A stretch of 30,716 nucleotides of DNA from an uncultured Prevotellaceae bacterium (GCA_937898415.1 CALDLA010000120.1:1-30716), one strand, 5' to 3'; numbered from the stretch's first letter, positions 1 to 8,621 are shown. Notes: generated by a model not told the origin, from the sequence alone. Numbers and translations: made by a program.

Positions 1-671
1 CTATACACAACTCCGTGTTCTTGTTCCATCCCTGCTGTTCAGGGCTCTCTGTAATAATAATCGTCTGTGGCAACTGGAACACGCTGTGCCTGCCCTTCGA
101 CGTTGAGGACTTCGAGGGTACGCTCTTTGCCGATGCTACGGTGAAGACGCTCAACGACGCAACATTCCAAGACGGCACGCTGACGCTCGAATTCAGCGGC
201 AACCTGACGAGCATGGAGGCTGGCAGGCCCTATATCGTGAAATGGGACGGTGACGGCAGCAACAACCTTGTCAATCCGACCTTCAGCGGTGTCTACATCA
301 ATGCCCACCCTGACAACCTCATTCATTATTACGGCCCCGTCACCTTCGTCGGCACCTACGCCCCGGTCCAAATCCCCAGCACGGGCGACGACACCAAGCT
401 CTTCCTCGGAGCCAACAGCACCCTCTACTGGCCCAACGGCGCGATGACCATCGGCTGCCAGCGAGCCTACTTCCAGCTGAACGGCATCACGGCAGGAGAC
501 CCAGTTAATGACGTCCGTGCCTTCGTGCTGAACTTCGGAGACGGTGAGGAAGCCAGCGGCATAACGACCACGAATTTCACGAATGACACGAATTCCAGCG
601 ATGCGTGGTTCGACATGAGCGGTCGCCAACTCAACGGCATCCCATCGCGCGCAGGCATATCTCTGAATTGA
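1..671 (+). CDS. C-terminal part of a secreted surface protein (5' partial)
   Basis: The reading frame is open from the window edge to a TGA at 669-671, so the N-terminus is missing. The motif NWNTLCLPFDV lies near the start and the segment WFDMSGRQLNG near the end. Both are common in Prevotella-type secreted proteins, where a short tail of the form 'DxxGRxl...P..GiYi..GrKvvIK' closes the protein. No catalytic motif is visible, so the function is unknown. The first 20 or so residues before GNWNTLC look unlike a normal protein (several Ile and Cys in a row), so an upstream frameshift is also possible. A Thr-Asn-rich patch is encoded by a 9-base tandem repeat at 569-595. The end seems one base out of frame: a second frame reads SVVAIKSC and stops at 701-703. 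Confidence 0.6.
   Translation, partial: IHNSVFLFHPCCSGLSVIIIVCGNWNTLCLPFDVEDFEGTLFADATVKTLNDATFQDGTLTLEFSGNLTSMEAGRPYIVKWDGDGSNNLVNPTFSGVYINAHPDNLIHYYGPVTFVGTYAPVQIPSTGDDTKLFLGANSTLYWPNGAMTIGCQRAYFQLNGITAGDPVNDVRAFVLNFGDGEEASGITTTNFTNDTNSSDAWFDMSGRQLNGIPSRAGISLN
569..595 (+). repeat. 9-base tandem repeat, three copies, inside the coding sequence
   Basis: Three units, CACGAATTT, CACGAATGA and CACGAATTC, lie head to tail and in frame, encoding T-N-F / T-N-D / T-N-S. Similar ACGAATT-type repeats are, from general knowledge, frequent between genes in Bacteroidota. Here the repeat forms a linker just before the C-terminal tail. Confidence 0.75.
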
Positions 672-774
672 AAGAGTCGGTCGTGGCCATCAAGTCGTGC
701 TGATGTCGTTATATCCTTGCGATAAGTTCTTCCTTCGAATTCTTTATAGAAAAATCGTTAATGTTCTCAAAAGC

Positions 775-806
775 TTTGTGATTTTCATTTCTTTTTCCTA
801 ATTTTG
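775..806 (+). promoter_or_regulatory. Bacteroidota-type promoter for the GH35-GH2 operon
   Basis: TTTG at 775-778 and TAATTTTG at 799-806 are separated by 20 bases, matching the Bacteroidota sigma pattern TTTG...TAnnTTTG. The expected transcription start is near 812, giving a leader of about 40 bases before the GTG at 851. The rest of the 672-850 gap holds nothing else recognisable. Confidence 0.7.
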
Positions 807-850
807 CAGCATCAACCAGTAACAATGTGTAAAACTATAAGAAAAGTAGA

Positions 851-2887
851 GTGAGACTTCAAGGAATCAGAAGACTATTGCTGACGGCTGTGACAGTTGG
901 CGTGCTGACACCGGCTGGTGCTGCCGACTTTGGCAAGCCCGTGACGTGGGACCGGCACAGCCTGCTGATGGACGGACGGCGGGTGTGCCCAGTGATGGGC
1001 GAGATTCACTATAGTCGCCTGCCTGTAGACGAGTGGCAGGCAGAGGTGCGCAAGATGAAGGAGGGTGGGGTAACGGTCATCGCCACCTACGTGTTCTGGA
1101 ACCACATAGAGGAGCAGGAGGGCGTGTTCCGCTGGGACGGTCAGCGCAACCTCCGGAGGTTCCTTGAGGTGTGCAGGCAGGAGGAGATGCCCGTGGTGCT
1201 GCGCTTGGGTCCATTCTGCCATGGTGAGGTGCGTAATGGCGGCATCCCCGACTGGATGTTCACGAAGGGTTGCAAGATGCGTGAGCAGAATCCTGTATTC
1301 ATGCACTATGCCGAACAGCTGTACCGGCAGATTTTCACGCAGGTGCAGGGTTTGCAATGGAAGGACGGCGGTCCCGTCATGGCGGCTCAGTTCGATAACG
1401 AGTACCGGGGGCGTGGTGAGTATTTGATGGCCCTGAAGAAGATAGCCCTGAATGTGGGCTTCGACCTGCCTTTCTATACCCGCACTGGCTGGCCTGAACT
1501 GCGTACGCCGGTACCCTTCGGCGAGATGCTGCCGCTGTATGGCGACTATGCCGACGGTTTCTGGGACCGTACTATCGGTGAAACTGACGGCAACTACTAT
1601 AAGGCGTTCAACTTCAAGGCCTTCCGCTCGTCGACGGCTATTGCCACCGAGCAGATAGACTATTCTGAGGAAAGCGGCAAGGGGAAAGAGAAAGGAGTAT
1701 ACCCTTACTTCACCTGCGAGTTGGGTGGGGGAATGGCTACGGCTTACCACCGCCGTCCCTACGTCTATCCAGAGGATGCCTATTCGATGGCTTTGGTGAA
1801 GCTCGGTTCGGGTTCCAATCTGTTAGGCTACTACATGTATCACGGCGGTACGAACCCCGAGGGACTGACCACGCTGAACGAGAACCAGCGGACGCCGGCC
1901 ACCAACTATAACGACATGCCGGTCAAGACCTATGACTTCCAGGCCCCGTTAGGTGAGTTTGGCCAGACCTACGAGCAGTACTACATGCTGCGTCCGCTGC
2001 ATCTTTTCATGCAGGACTGGGGCGAGACGCTTGCCCCGATGGAGGCTTTGTTCCCGGCTCCTCAGGACATTGCCAAAGGCGACGACTCGCACCTGCGATG
2101 GGCTGTTCGTAGTATGAACGACAGTTCAGGACCGGGCATGACGGGCTTTATCTTCATCAATAACTATGAGCGCCTGCAACGGCTGTCGGCTAAAAAGAAC
2201 GTGGAACTGGAGGCTTGTGGCATCAAACTGCCCCGGCTCACGATTCCGGCGGGGACGATGGCCATCTTCCCAGTCAATGTTGACGGCATTCGCTACGCAA
2301 CGGCTCAGTTAGTGGCACGACGTGAGGGGAAAACCTACATGATGCAGATTCCCGGTATTCCCACGACTATCAGCATGGCGAACGGCAAACTGCTGAGGAA
2401 CGTCAAACCGCTCGGAACACAGAAGCCCGTCTACGGAAATCTCTACCTCATTACGCGCCACGAGGCCGAACGGCTGTTCTTGGATGTAGAGCCGACGCGT
2501 CAGGCAGTAAGTGTCAAATATAATAAGGTCCGCGAGGCAGGACCGTTGCGCACCATCAGCATCGGCGTACAGAAGGTGGCCGAGGAACCTCAGGATGCCG
2601 ACTTCGATCAGGCTGCCATTTACCGCATCCAACTGCCTGAATGTCGTGACGGTCTGCTGTCGATTGAGTATCGCGGCGACGTGGCCCGACTTTATGCCGA
2701 CGGTCGGCTGGTGGCTGATAACTTCTACTATGGGCGCCCCTTCCTCTATGGCCTATGGCGACTGCCACAGGGCGTCAGCGAACTTGAATTGCGCATACTG
2801 CCGCTACAGCAGGATGCACCTGTCTACCTGCCCCGCGAGGCTGACAAGACTCCTGGCGAGGCCGTCATAAAAATGGAATTGAAATGA
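851..2887 (+). CDS. Secreted beta-galactosidase, glycoside hydrolase family 35
   Basis: Predicted retaining exo-beta-galactosidase that removes terminal beta-linked galactose from oligosaccharides. Residues 1-24 form a signal peptide (RR followed by a hydrophobic stretch, AGA cleavage site), so it acts in the periplasm or on the surface. The GH35 TIM barrel follows: MGEIHYSRLP, then NHIEEQEGVFRW, LRLGPFCHGEVRNGGIPDWM, and AAQFDNEY, whose E184 is the expected acid/base. E290 in CELGGG is the likely nucleophile. C-terminal beta domains run from about residue 400 to 678, a normal length for Bacteroidota GH35 enzymes. The start is GTG. The only nearby ATG (825) is in another frame and stops after nine codons, with its TGA overlapping this GTG. 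The stop overlaps the next gene as ATGA, implying translational coupling to the GH2. The substrate is not evident, and no SusC/SusD pair is adjacent. Confidence 0.93.
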   Translation: MRLQGIRRLLLTAVTVGVLTPAGAADFGKPVTWDRHSLLMDGRRVCPVMGEIHYSRLPVDEWQAEVRKMKEGGVTVIATYVFWNHIEEQEGVFRWDGQRNLRRFLEVCRQEEMPVVLRLGPFCHGEVRNGGIPDWMFTKGCKMREQNPVFMHYAEQLYRQIFTQVQGLQWKDGGPVMAAQFDNEYRGRGEYLMALKKIALNVGFDLPFYTRTGWPELRTPVPFGEMLPLYGDYADGFWDRTIGETDGNYYKAFNFKAFRSSTAIATEQIDYSEESGKGKEKGVYPYFTCELGGGMATAYHRRPYVYPEDAYSMALVKLGSGSNLLGYYMYHGGTNPEGLTTLNENQRTPATNYNDMPVKTYDFQAPLGEFGQTYEQYYMLRPLHLFMQDWGETLAPMEALFPAPQDIAKGDDSHLRWAVRSMNDSSGPGMTGFIFINNYERLQRLSAKKNVELEACGIKLPRLTIPAGTMAIFPVNVDGIRYATAQLVARREGKTYMMQIPGIPTTISMANGKLLRNVKPLGTQKPVYGNLYLITRHEAERLFLDVEPTRQAVSVKYNKVREAGPLRTISIGVQKVAEEPQDADFDQAAIYRIQLPECRDGLLSIEYRGDVARLYADGRLVADNFYYGRPFLYGLWRLPQGVSELELRILPLQQDAPVYLPREADKTPGEAVIKMELK

Positions 2888-5778
2888 GAAAATATGTCTT
2901 CTTGATATGTTTGGTCACTGTGCTGACCGCCCGTGCCCAGGAGATTATCAGTCTGGCCGGTTCGTGGGACTTTATGGTAGAGCCTGACACGGCGGTTTTC
3001 GACTATCGTACGGCTGCGTTCGATGACTATGTCATGCTGCCCGGCTCGATGTTGACCAACGGCAAGGGCAATCCCGTTACGATAAAGACGCAGTGGACGG
3101 GTTCGCTGTACGATTCCTCGTATTACTTTAACCCTTACATGGAGAAATACCGGCAGGAGGGGCAGATGAAATTCCCCTTCTTCCTGACCCCCGAACGCCA
3201 CTTTGTAGGTGCTGCCTGGTACCGCAAGCGGGTCTATATACCCCGCGACTGGTACGACCGTCGGGTGACCCTCTTCCTGGAGCGTCCCCACATTGAGACG
3301 AAGGCCTACGTCAACGGTAATGAGGTAGGCCGCGAATTGTCATTGTCAACGCCCCACCGATATGACATCACGCCCTACATCAAGCCGGGCGTCATCAACG
3401 AGATTTTCATCCGTGTCTATAATGGCATTGAGAATGTCTGTGTGGGACAGGACTCCCACTCGGTGACCGACCAGACGCAAGGCAACTGGAATGGCATCAT
3501 CGGGCGGATGGAGCTGCAGGCACAATGGAAGCAACTGAGCATTGAGCACGTGAAGATAATCCCCGATCTTCATCGGAATACGGTGACGGTGGAGGTGACC
3601 TACGACAAGCACTTTTCCACTCTGGGTTCCAACCTCCAATTAGTGAGGGCCTACATCTACCAGCCAGGTTCCGGTAAGGGCGGTTTCGTCCAGGTTGGCG
3701 CCGTGTCGCAGCCCATCGTGAGTCGCAAGTCCAAGCTGGTGTTCAAGTATGAAAAATGTCAGCTGTGGGATGAGTTCCAGCCCAACCTCTACTATCTGGC
3801 TATTCTGGCGGGCGACGACGAATACAAGACCTCCTTCGGTCTGCGTGAGATTACTGTCAGCGGACGCCAGCTGTACATCAATGGCCGTCCGCTCTTCCTG
3901 CGCGGAACGGTGGAGAACTGCTGCTTCCCCGAGACGGGCTATCCCCCTACCGACGAAGATGAGTGGATGCGTATCTTCACCAAGATGAAGGAGTACGGCC
4001 TGAACCACGTGCGCTTCCACTCCTACTGTCCACCCGAGGCCGCCTTTGCTGCCGCTGACCGATTGGGAATGTACCTGCAGCCTGAAGGCCCCAGCTGGCC
4101 CAACCACGGCGTCAAACTGCGCCGGGGCATGAAGATTGACGAGTACCTGCTTGAAGAGTCGAAGCGCATCGTCGACGAGTACGGTCATCACCCCTCGTTC
4201 GTGATGATGGCTGCCGGTAACGAGCCTGCCGGCGACTGGGTCAGCTACTGCAACGACTGGGTGCGACAGATGAAGGACTATGATTCCACCAAGGTCTACT
4301 GCGGCGCATCGGTCGGTGGCGGCTGGGCGTGGGACGACGGCTCAGAATACCACGTCAAGGGTGGTGCCCGTGGCCTCGACTGGGACCGCCGAGCCCCCTC
4401 AAGCGACGACGACTACCAGAGTGGCATTGAGTATCCGCGTAACTACAAGGGCGGTGCGCCTAACAACAGTCCCATCATTGCCCATGAGCAGGGCCAGTGG
4501 TGCGCTTTCCCTGACTTCAAGGAGATTTCCCAGTACAACGGTGTCTATAAGGCCCGCAACTTTGAGATATTCCGTGACCTGCTGCGCGACAACGGCATGG
4601 AACAGATGAGCGAGAAATTCCTCATGGCCAGCGGACGACTCCAGACACTCTGCTATAAATATGAGATTGAGCGTAATCTCAGGACAAAGGACTATGCCGG
4701 TTTCCAGTTGCTCAGTCTGAACGACTACAGCGGTCAGGGCACGGCACTCGTCGGACCGCTCAACGTCTTCTGGCGCGAGAAGGGGTATGTCGATGAACGA
4801 CAGTGGCTTGAGTTCTGCAACTATCTCGTACCCCTGGCCCGCTTCCCCCGTTTTGTCTATACCACCCGCGACACCCTACGTGTTCCCGTCGATGTCTATA
4901 ATGCCTACCGTACCAAGGTGAACGAGGTGAAGGCCATCTATTATGTGACCAACGACAGCGGTCTCATCTTGAATAACGGTGTGCTTTCTGTTTCGGAGTT
5001 GATCATGGGCAAGACACCGTCCATCGGTACCGTCGAGCTGCCTCTCGACAGCATCGAAGCTCCCGCCAAGCTGACGCTCAGCGTGCAGTTCTCCAAGTAC
5101 TTCAAGAACCACTGGGACTTCTGGGTATACCCCGAGCCGACGACTACGAAAGAATCTGGTGCTCCTCATCAGACGGTCCTCATCACCGACGACTATCAGA
5201 AGGCGCTTACTCAGTTGAAGCTGGGAAAGACCGTGCTGCTGACCGCTGCCGGAAAGGTGAAGCTGGGCAGCGACGTGGAGCAACACTATCTGCCCGTGTT
5301 CTGGAACACCTCGTGGTTCAAGATGCGTCCGCCCCACACCACGGGAGCCTATATCGACACCGCGCACCCCCTGTTCAAACATGACTTCCCCACCGACTCG
5401 TGGTCGAACCTCAACTGGTGGGAACTGCTGAACCGCGCCCAGGTCATGAACCTCATGGAGCTGCCCCGTGACTACCAGTCGCCCATCCAGCCTATTGACA
5501 CCTGGCACGTATCCCGTAAGCTCGGCATGATTGTCGAGGCCAAGGTAGGGAAGGGCCGCCTGTTGATGACCACGATGGACATCACCAGCGACCTCGGCCA
5601 TCGCCATGTAGCCCGCCAGATGCGCACCGCCATCCTCAGCTATATGGAGAGTGCTGACTTCAAGCCCACGCTGACGCTGACCCCCGAGGTGATTGAGCAC
5701 TTCTTTACCCGTCAGGCTCCTGCTGTAAACATGTTCACCAACGACTCACCTGATGAACTCAAGCCGAAGTTGAAGTGA
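2884..5778 (+). CDS. Secreted glycoside hydrolase family 2 protein
   Basis: A 964-residue retaining glycosidase of the GH2 clan, probably a beta-galactosidase, arabinopyranosidase or glucuronidase type; the sugar cannot be assigned from sequence. A signal peptide ends near ARAQ (residues 1-19). A jelly-roll sugar-binding domain follows to about residue 220, with the typical LAGSWDF start and HIETKAYVNGNEVG. An Ig-like sandwich comes next, then the TIM barrel with LNHVRFHSYCPPEAAFAAAD. E447 in AAGNEPAG fits the acid/base, and E535 in AHEQGQW fits the nucleophile. The last 250 residues form an extra domain ending with a VGKGRLLMTTMDI strand, seen in some Bacteroidota GH2 proteins. The ATG overlaps the GH35 stop by four bases, so both are probably made together and degrade the same glycan in sequence. 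Confidence 0.9.
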   Translation: MRKYVFLICLVTVLTARAQEIISLAGSWDFMVEPDTAVFDYRTAAFDDYVMLPGSMLTNGKGNPVTIKTQWTGSLYDSSYYFNPYMEKYRQEGQMKFPFFLTPERHFVGAAWYRKRVYIPRDWYDRRVTLFLERPHIETKAYVNGNEVGRELSLSTPHRYDITPYIKPGVINEIFIRVYNGIENVCVGQDSHSVTDQTQGNWNGIIGRMELQAQWKQLSIEHVKIIPDLHRNTVTVEVTYDKHFSTLGSNLQLVRAYIYQPGSGKGGFVQVGAVSQPIVSRKSKLVFKYEKCQLWDEFQPNLYYLAILAGDDEYKTSFGLREITVSGRQLYINGRPLFLRGTVENCCFPETGYPPTDEDEWMRIFTKMKEYGLNHVRFHSYCPPEAAFAAADRLGMYLQPEGPSWPNHGVKLRRGMKIDEYLLEESKRIVDEYGHHPSFVMMAAGNEPAGDWVSYCNDWVRQMKDYDSTKVYCGASVGGGWAWDDGSEYHVKGGARGLDWDRRAPSSDDDYQSGIEYPRNYKGGAPNNSPIIAHEQGQWCAFPDFKEISQYNGVYKARNFEIFRDLLRDNGMEQMSEKFLMASGRLQTLCYKYEIERNLRTKDYAGFQLLSLNDYSGQGTALVGPLNVFWREKGYVDERQWLEFCNYLVPLARFPRFVYTTRDTLRVPVDVYNAYRTKVNEVKAIYYVTNDSGLILNNGVLSVSELIMGKTPSIGTVELPLDSIEAPAKLTLSVQFSKYFKNHWDFWVYPEPTTTKESGAPHQTVLITDDYQKALTQLKLGKTVLLTAAGKVKLGSDVEQHYLPVFWNTSWFKMRPPHTTGAYIDTAHPLFKHDFPTDSWSNLNWWELLNRAQVMNLMELPRDYQSPIQPIDTWHVSRKLGMIVEAKVGKGRLLMTTMDITSDLGHRHVARQMRTAILSYMESADFKPTLTLTPEVIEHFFTRQAPAVNMFTNDSPDELKPKLK

Positions 5779-5816
5779 CAGATTCGCTGAATGAACGCGT
5801 CTTTTCACTGAATATT

Positions 5817-5848
5817 TTTGGAGGAACTTGACAAAGTGAGTAAATTTG
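5817..5848 (+). promoter_or_regulatory. Bacteroidota-type promoter for the VTC-DUF4956 operon
   Basis: TTTG at 5817-5820 and TAAATTTG at 5841-5848 with a 20-base spacer. The box ends 22 bases before the ATG at 5871, leaving a short leader. This separates the pair from the upstream glycosidase operon. Confidence 0.75.
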
Positions 5849-5870
5849 CATCGTAAACAAAACTGAATAT

Positions 5871-6638
5871 ATGGAAGAGATACTCCGACAGTTCGACCCC
5901 ATTACGCTCGACGAGATGAGCGGCATCCGACTGATGAACCGCACCGATACGAAGTTCGTCACTACGCGCCCTATGCTGGAGCAACTGCTGCAGATGGCGC
6001 GTGCCGACTATTATGCACAGGACATTGGTGGGCAGCGCATTGCCGCCTACTACACCGTCTACTTCGACACGCCCGACTGTAATATGTATACCGTCCACGA
6101 GACGGGTCACACCAACCGTCAGAAGCTGCGTGTGCGTTCCTACGTCGACTCGCGCCTGAACTTCCTTGAGGTGAAAACCAAGAACAACAAGGGACGCACC
6201 AAGAAGAAACGCGTCTCGCTCGACGGTTTCAATCCCGACGACAGTTCTCTGTTCAATCTGCACTCTTCACTTTATGCCGACTTCCTGCATGAGCATCTCC
6301 GCTACGACCCGCTGACGCTCAGCCGCCAGTTAGAGAACCGCTTCAGCCGCATCACCTTGGTGAACAAGGGGAAGACCGAACGACTGACCATCGACACCAA
6401 CCTGCGTTTCCATAACGTAGCCACCAACAGCGACCGCTCTATGGACGACATCGTCATCATCGAGCTGAAGCGCGACGGACTGGTTCCTTCACCTATCCTC
6501 CACATGCTTCGCGACCTGCGTATCAAGCCTCACGGTTTTTCGAAGTACGTCATCGGTTCGGCACTTACCAACCAGGGACTGCACTGCAACCGCATGAAGC
6601 CCAAGGTCCACGACATTGAGCGACTGCTGATCAAATAG
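5871..6638 (+). CDS. VTC-domain polyphosphate polymerase-like protein
   Basis: A 255-residue protein filled by one VTC domain, the tunnel-fold fold of the yeast Vtc4 catalytic core, which makes polyphosphate from ATP. Visible charged positions of the tunnel are RTDTKF (K28), QKLRVRSY, FLEVKTKN, ERLTIDTNLRF and the late IIELKRDG and FSKYVIGS segments. No membrane segment or signal peptide is present, so the domain should be cytosolic. The downstream DUF4956 gene starts 27 bases later and is presumably the membrane partner. In eukaryotes the VTC domain is fixed to a transmembrane part in the same complex. Polyphosphate synthesis by this bacterial pair is an inference; the domain call itself is strong. 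Confidence 0.88.
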   Translation: MEEILRQFDPITLDEMSGIRLMNRTDTKFVTTRPMLEQLLQMARADYYAQDIGGQRIAAYYTVYFDTPDCNMYTVHETGHTNRQKLRVRSYVDSRLNFLEVKTKNNKGRTKKKRVSLDGFNPDDSSLFNLHSSLYADFLHEHLRYDPLTLSRQLENRFSRITLVNKGKTERLTIDTNLRFHNVATNSDRSMDDIVIIELKRDGLVPSPILHMLRDLRIKPHGFSKYVIGSALTNQGLHCNRMKPKVHDIERLLIK

Positions 6639-6665
6639 AAAACCCAATAAAAACGTAAATAAACA

Positions 6666-7322
6666 ATGACTGATTTCCTGACTTTTTCCCCGAGCTTTGC
6701 TCAGATGCTGGTGCGACTGTTCATCAGCTTAGTCGTAACGTGGTTCATCATCTTCCGCCTGTATTACAAGAAGAGTAAGCACCGCGAGTTCTGTTTCACC
6801 TTCATGCTCATCTCCATTGCCATCTTCTTCATCGTCTTCTTCATGGTCTTCGTGCTGGAGGATATGAAGGGCAAGACCTCGATGGGTATCGGTATCGGAC
6901 TCTTCGGCATCTTCTCCATCATGCGCTACCGTACAGACGCCATGCCCGTTCGTGAAATGACCTACCTCTTCGTCATCATCGCCCTGGCGCTGGTCAATGC
7001 CATTGCCGAGGGAGTGCCCATGTTCGAACTGATTCTCACCAACCTCATTATTCTCGCTGCCGTCTGGATTTTCGAGACTACGCTGAAGACGAAGCCCACG
7101 AAGTACATCCAGTACGACCGTATGGAGCTCATCGTGCCCGAGAAAAAGGAAGAGCTGAAAGCCGACCTTGAGAAGCGCCTGGGCGTGAAGATCATCAAGG
7201 TGGAAGTGGGAGCTGTCGACTTTATCCGTGACATGGCAATGGTCCGCATCGTCTATGAAGGACTGCAGACGCCTGCCAACCAGAAACTGAAGCTCAAGAA
7301 CTCTGAATTGACTGACTTCTGA
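6666..7322 (+). CDS. DUF4956 integral membrane protein
   Basis: A 218-residue protein. The first 140 residues hold about four membrane helices (LVRLFISLVVTWFIIF, FMLISIAIFFIVFFMVFVL, YLFVIIALALVNAIAEG, LTNLIILAAVWIF) with the conserved-looking GIFSIMRYRTD segment between the second and third. The last 75 residues form a soluble, charged alpha/beta domain (ELKADLEKRLGVKIIKVEVGAVDF). This matches DUF4956, known to neighbour VTC-domain genes. It may anchor the polymerase, or export or store its product; no biochemical role is established to my knowledge. It ends only 9 bases from the convergent cysteine desulfidase gene. A 7-base-pair hairpin at 7327-7348 lies there but has no following T run on either strand. 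Confidence 0.85.
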   Translation: MTDFLTFSPSFAQMLVRLFISLVVTWFIIFRLYYKKSKHREFCFTFMLISIAIFFIVFFMVFVLEDMKGKTSMGIGIGLFGIFSIMRYRTDAMPVREMTYLFVIIALALVNAIAEGVPMFELILTNLIILAAVWIFETTLKTKPTKYIQYDRMELIVPEKKEELKADLEKRLGVKIIKVEVGAVDFIRDMAMVRIVYEGLQTPANQKLKLKNSELTDF

Positions 7323-7331
7323 CCCCTGACC

Positions 7332-8597
7332 TCAGTTTTTCGAGGTCATGATGTCGAGCACCATGTTGTCGATGGGTCCCATGCCATCGGCACCGATGGC
7401 CGTCAGGTTGTGGATGCTCTTGTCCACGCAGTCATCGACGATGCCTTCCTCAGCCGTCACGCACTTGCCCTCCATCGAGAGCAGGGCCGAGAGCAGGGCG
7501 GTGCTGACGCCGCTGGTAATCTTCAGCGAGCACGAAGGCTTGGCACCGTCGCAGATCATGCCCGTCAGGTTGGCTATCATGTTCTTCACCGAGCGGCAGA
7601 CGCGCTCGTAGTCGCCGCCCATGAGGTAGGTGATGCCGCAGCTGGAGCCTATCGAGGCCACGACGCAGCCGCAGAGGGCTGACAGCTTACCGAGCGACTG
7701 CTTAATATAAATAGAGGTGAGGTGGCTAAGTATCAGTCCCCGTATCAGTTCCTCCTCGGTATTCTCATTCTCCTTGGCATAGACGCAGACGGGGTTGGTG
7801 GCGCAGATGCCCTGATTGCCGCTGCCTGAGTTCGACATGACGGGAATCATGGCACCGCCCATACGGGCGTCGCAGGCCGAGGCCGTCCGCGAGATGATAT
7901 GTGCAAAGATTGTGTTGCCGAAGATGCCCTTCGACAGCGGGCGGTCGATGGTTTTCCCCAAGTTATGGCCGTAGTTGCCCAACAAAGCCTCGCGGGCCGC
8001 GTTCATGTTTAGTTTGCGGGCTTCAAGGATGAAGCGTATCTCGTCGAGTGGGGCCGTGGTGGCGAAGTCATAGACCATGCGCATGTTCAGCGCAATCTCG
8101 TCCCTGTCCTCTTTTGGGGTTGCCGTCCGGTAGGTGGCGTCGCCGGCAACGAAGTGCGTGTGGCTGCCGGCAATGATGGCAGTCTCGCTACGATTGTCTG
8201 CCGTGCAAGTGACCTCGATGTAGAGTTTTTCGCAGTCGCCCTCTTTCCGGCGAATGTCAATGCGCTTCTCGTTGATGAACTGCTTGCCTTCCTCCAAAGC
8301 CTCGGGCGTCAGGTCCTTAAGCACTTCCAACTGGTACTCACTCCGTCCGATGAGGGCACCGAGGGCGATGGCGATGGGCAGGCCGATCATGCCGGTGCCC
8401 GGTATGCCGACGCCCATGGCGTTCTTCAGGATGTTGGCACTCAGCCGGGCTTCTATCCGCTCTGGCCTACAGCCTAACTGCTCGGTGGCCTTGGCTGTGC
8501 AGAGGGCTACGGCCATCGGTTCGGTACAGCCGATGGCAGGGACTACCTCCTGATGAATCAGCGCAATAATGCGCGCGCGTGTTTCCTTATTGATCAT
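7332..8597 (-). CDS. cyuA: L-cysteine desulfidase family protein (UPF0597 / CyuA)
   Basis: A 421-residue protein of the UPF0597 family, related to the alpha chain of iron-sulfur L-serine dehydratase. Characterised members are [4Fe-4S] L-cysteine desulfidases yielding sulfide, ammonia and pyruvate. Family signatures are GCTEPMAVALC (C24), the glycine-rich GVGIPGTGMIG, GNQGICATNPVCVYA, and CGITYLMGG plus GMICDGAKPSC further on, which supply the conserved cysteines for the cluster. Length matches the family. It is cytosolic, with no signal. It lies 24 bases downstream of dsbD on the same strand, and no promoter pattern sits in the gap, so the two are probably cotranscribed. The gap has a 10-base palindrome CGTTATAACG (8612-8621). 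Serine dehydratase activity is an alternative. Confidence 0.88.
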   Translation of the reverse strand: MINKETRARIIALIHQEVVPAIGCTEPMAVALCTAKATEQLGCRPERIEARLSANILKNAMGVGIPGTGMIGLPIAIALGALIGRSEYQLEVLKDLTPEALEEGKQFINEKRIDIRRKEGDCEKLYIEVTCTADNRSETAIIAGSHTHFVAGDATYRTATPKEDRDEIALNMRMVYDFATTAPLDEIRFILEARKLNMNAAREALLGNYGHNLGKTIDRPLSKGIFGNTIFAHIISRTASACDARMGGAMIPVMSNSGSGNQGICATNPVCVYAKENENTEEELIRGLILSHLTSIYIKQSLGKLSALCGCVVASIGSSCGITYLMGGDYERVCRSVKNMIANLTGMICDGAKPSCSLKITSGVSTALLSALLSMEGKCVTAEEGIVDDCVDKSIHNLTAIGADGMGPIDNMVLDIMTSKN

Positions 8598-8621
8598 TGA
8601 TGATGATATTTCGTTATAACG

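Noticed and set aside
39..629. Minus-strand ORF opposite the first gene
   Set aside because: The plus-strand frame has recognisable secreted-protein motifs; the minus-strand product has none.
875..1750. Long minus-strand ORF (291 codons) opposite the GH35 gene
   Set aside because: It mirrors a strongly supported glycosidase in the other strand; the translation has no recognisable domain and is explained by codon bias in GC-rich genes.
4876..5700. Long minus-strand ORF (274 codons) opposite the GH2 gene
   Set aside because: Same reason: it is antisense to a clear coding region, with no start context or family signature.
7327..7348. Hairpin GACCTC / GAGGTC between DUF4956 and the cysteine desulfidase as a bidirectional terminator
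   Set aside because: Short stem with an 8-base loop and no T run after it on either strand; the TTTTT is inside the loop.
8612..8621. Palindrome CGTTATAACG between dsbD and the desulfidase gene as an operator
   Set aside because: Short AT-rich palindrome with no promoter boxes around it; chance occurrence is likely.
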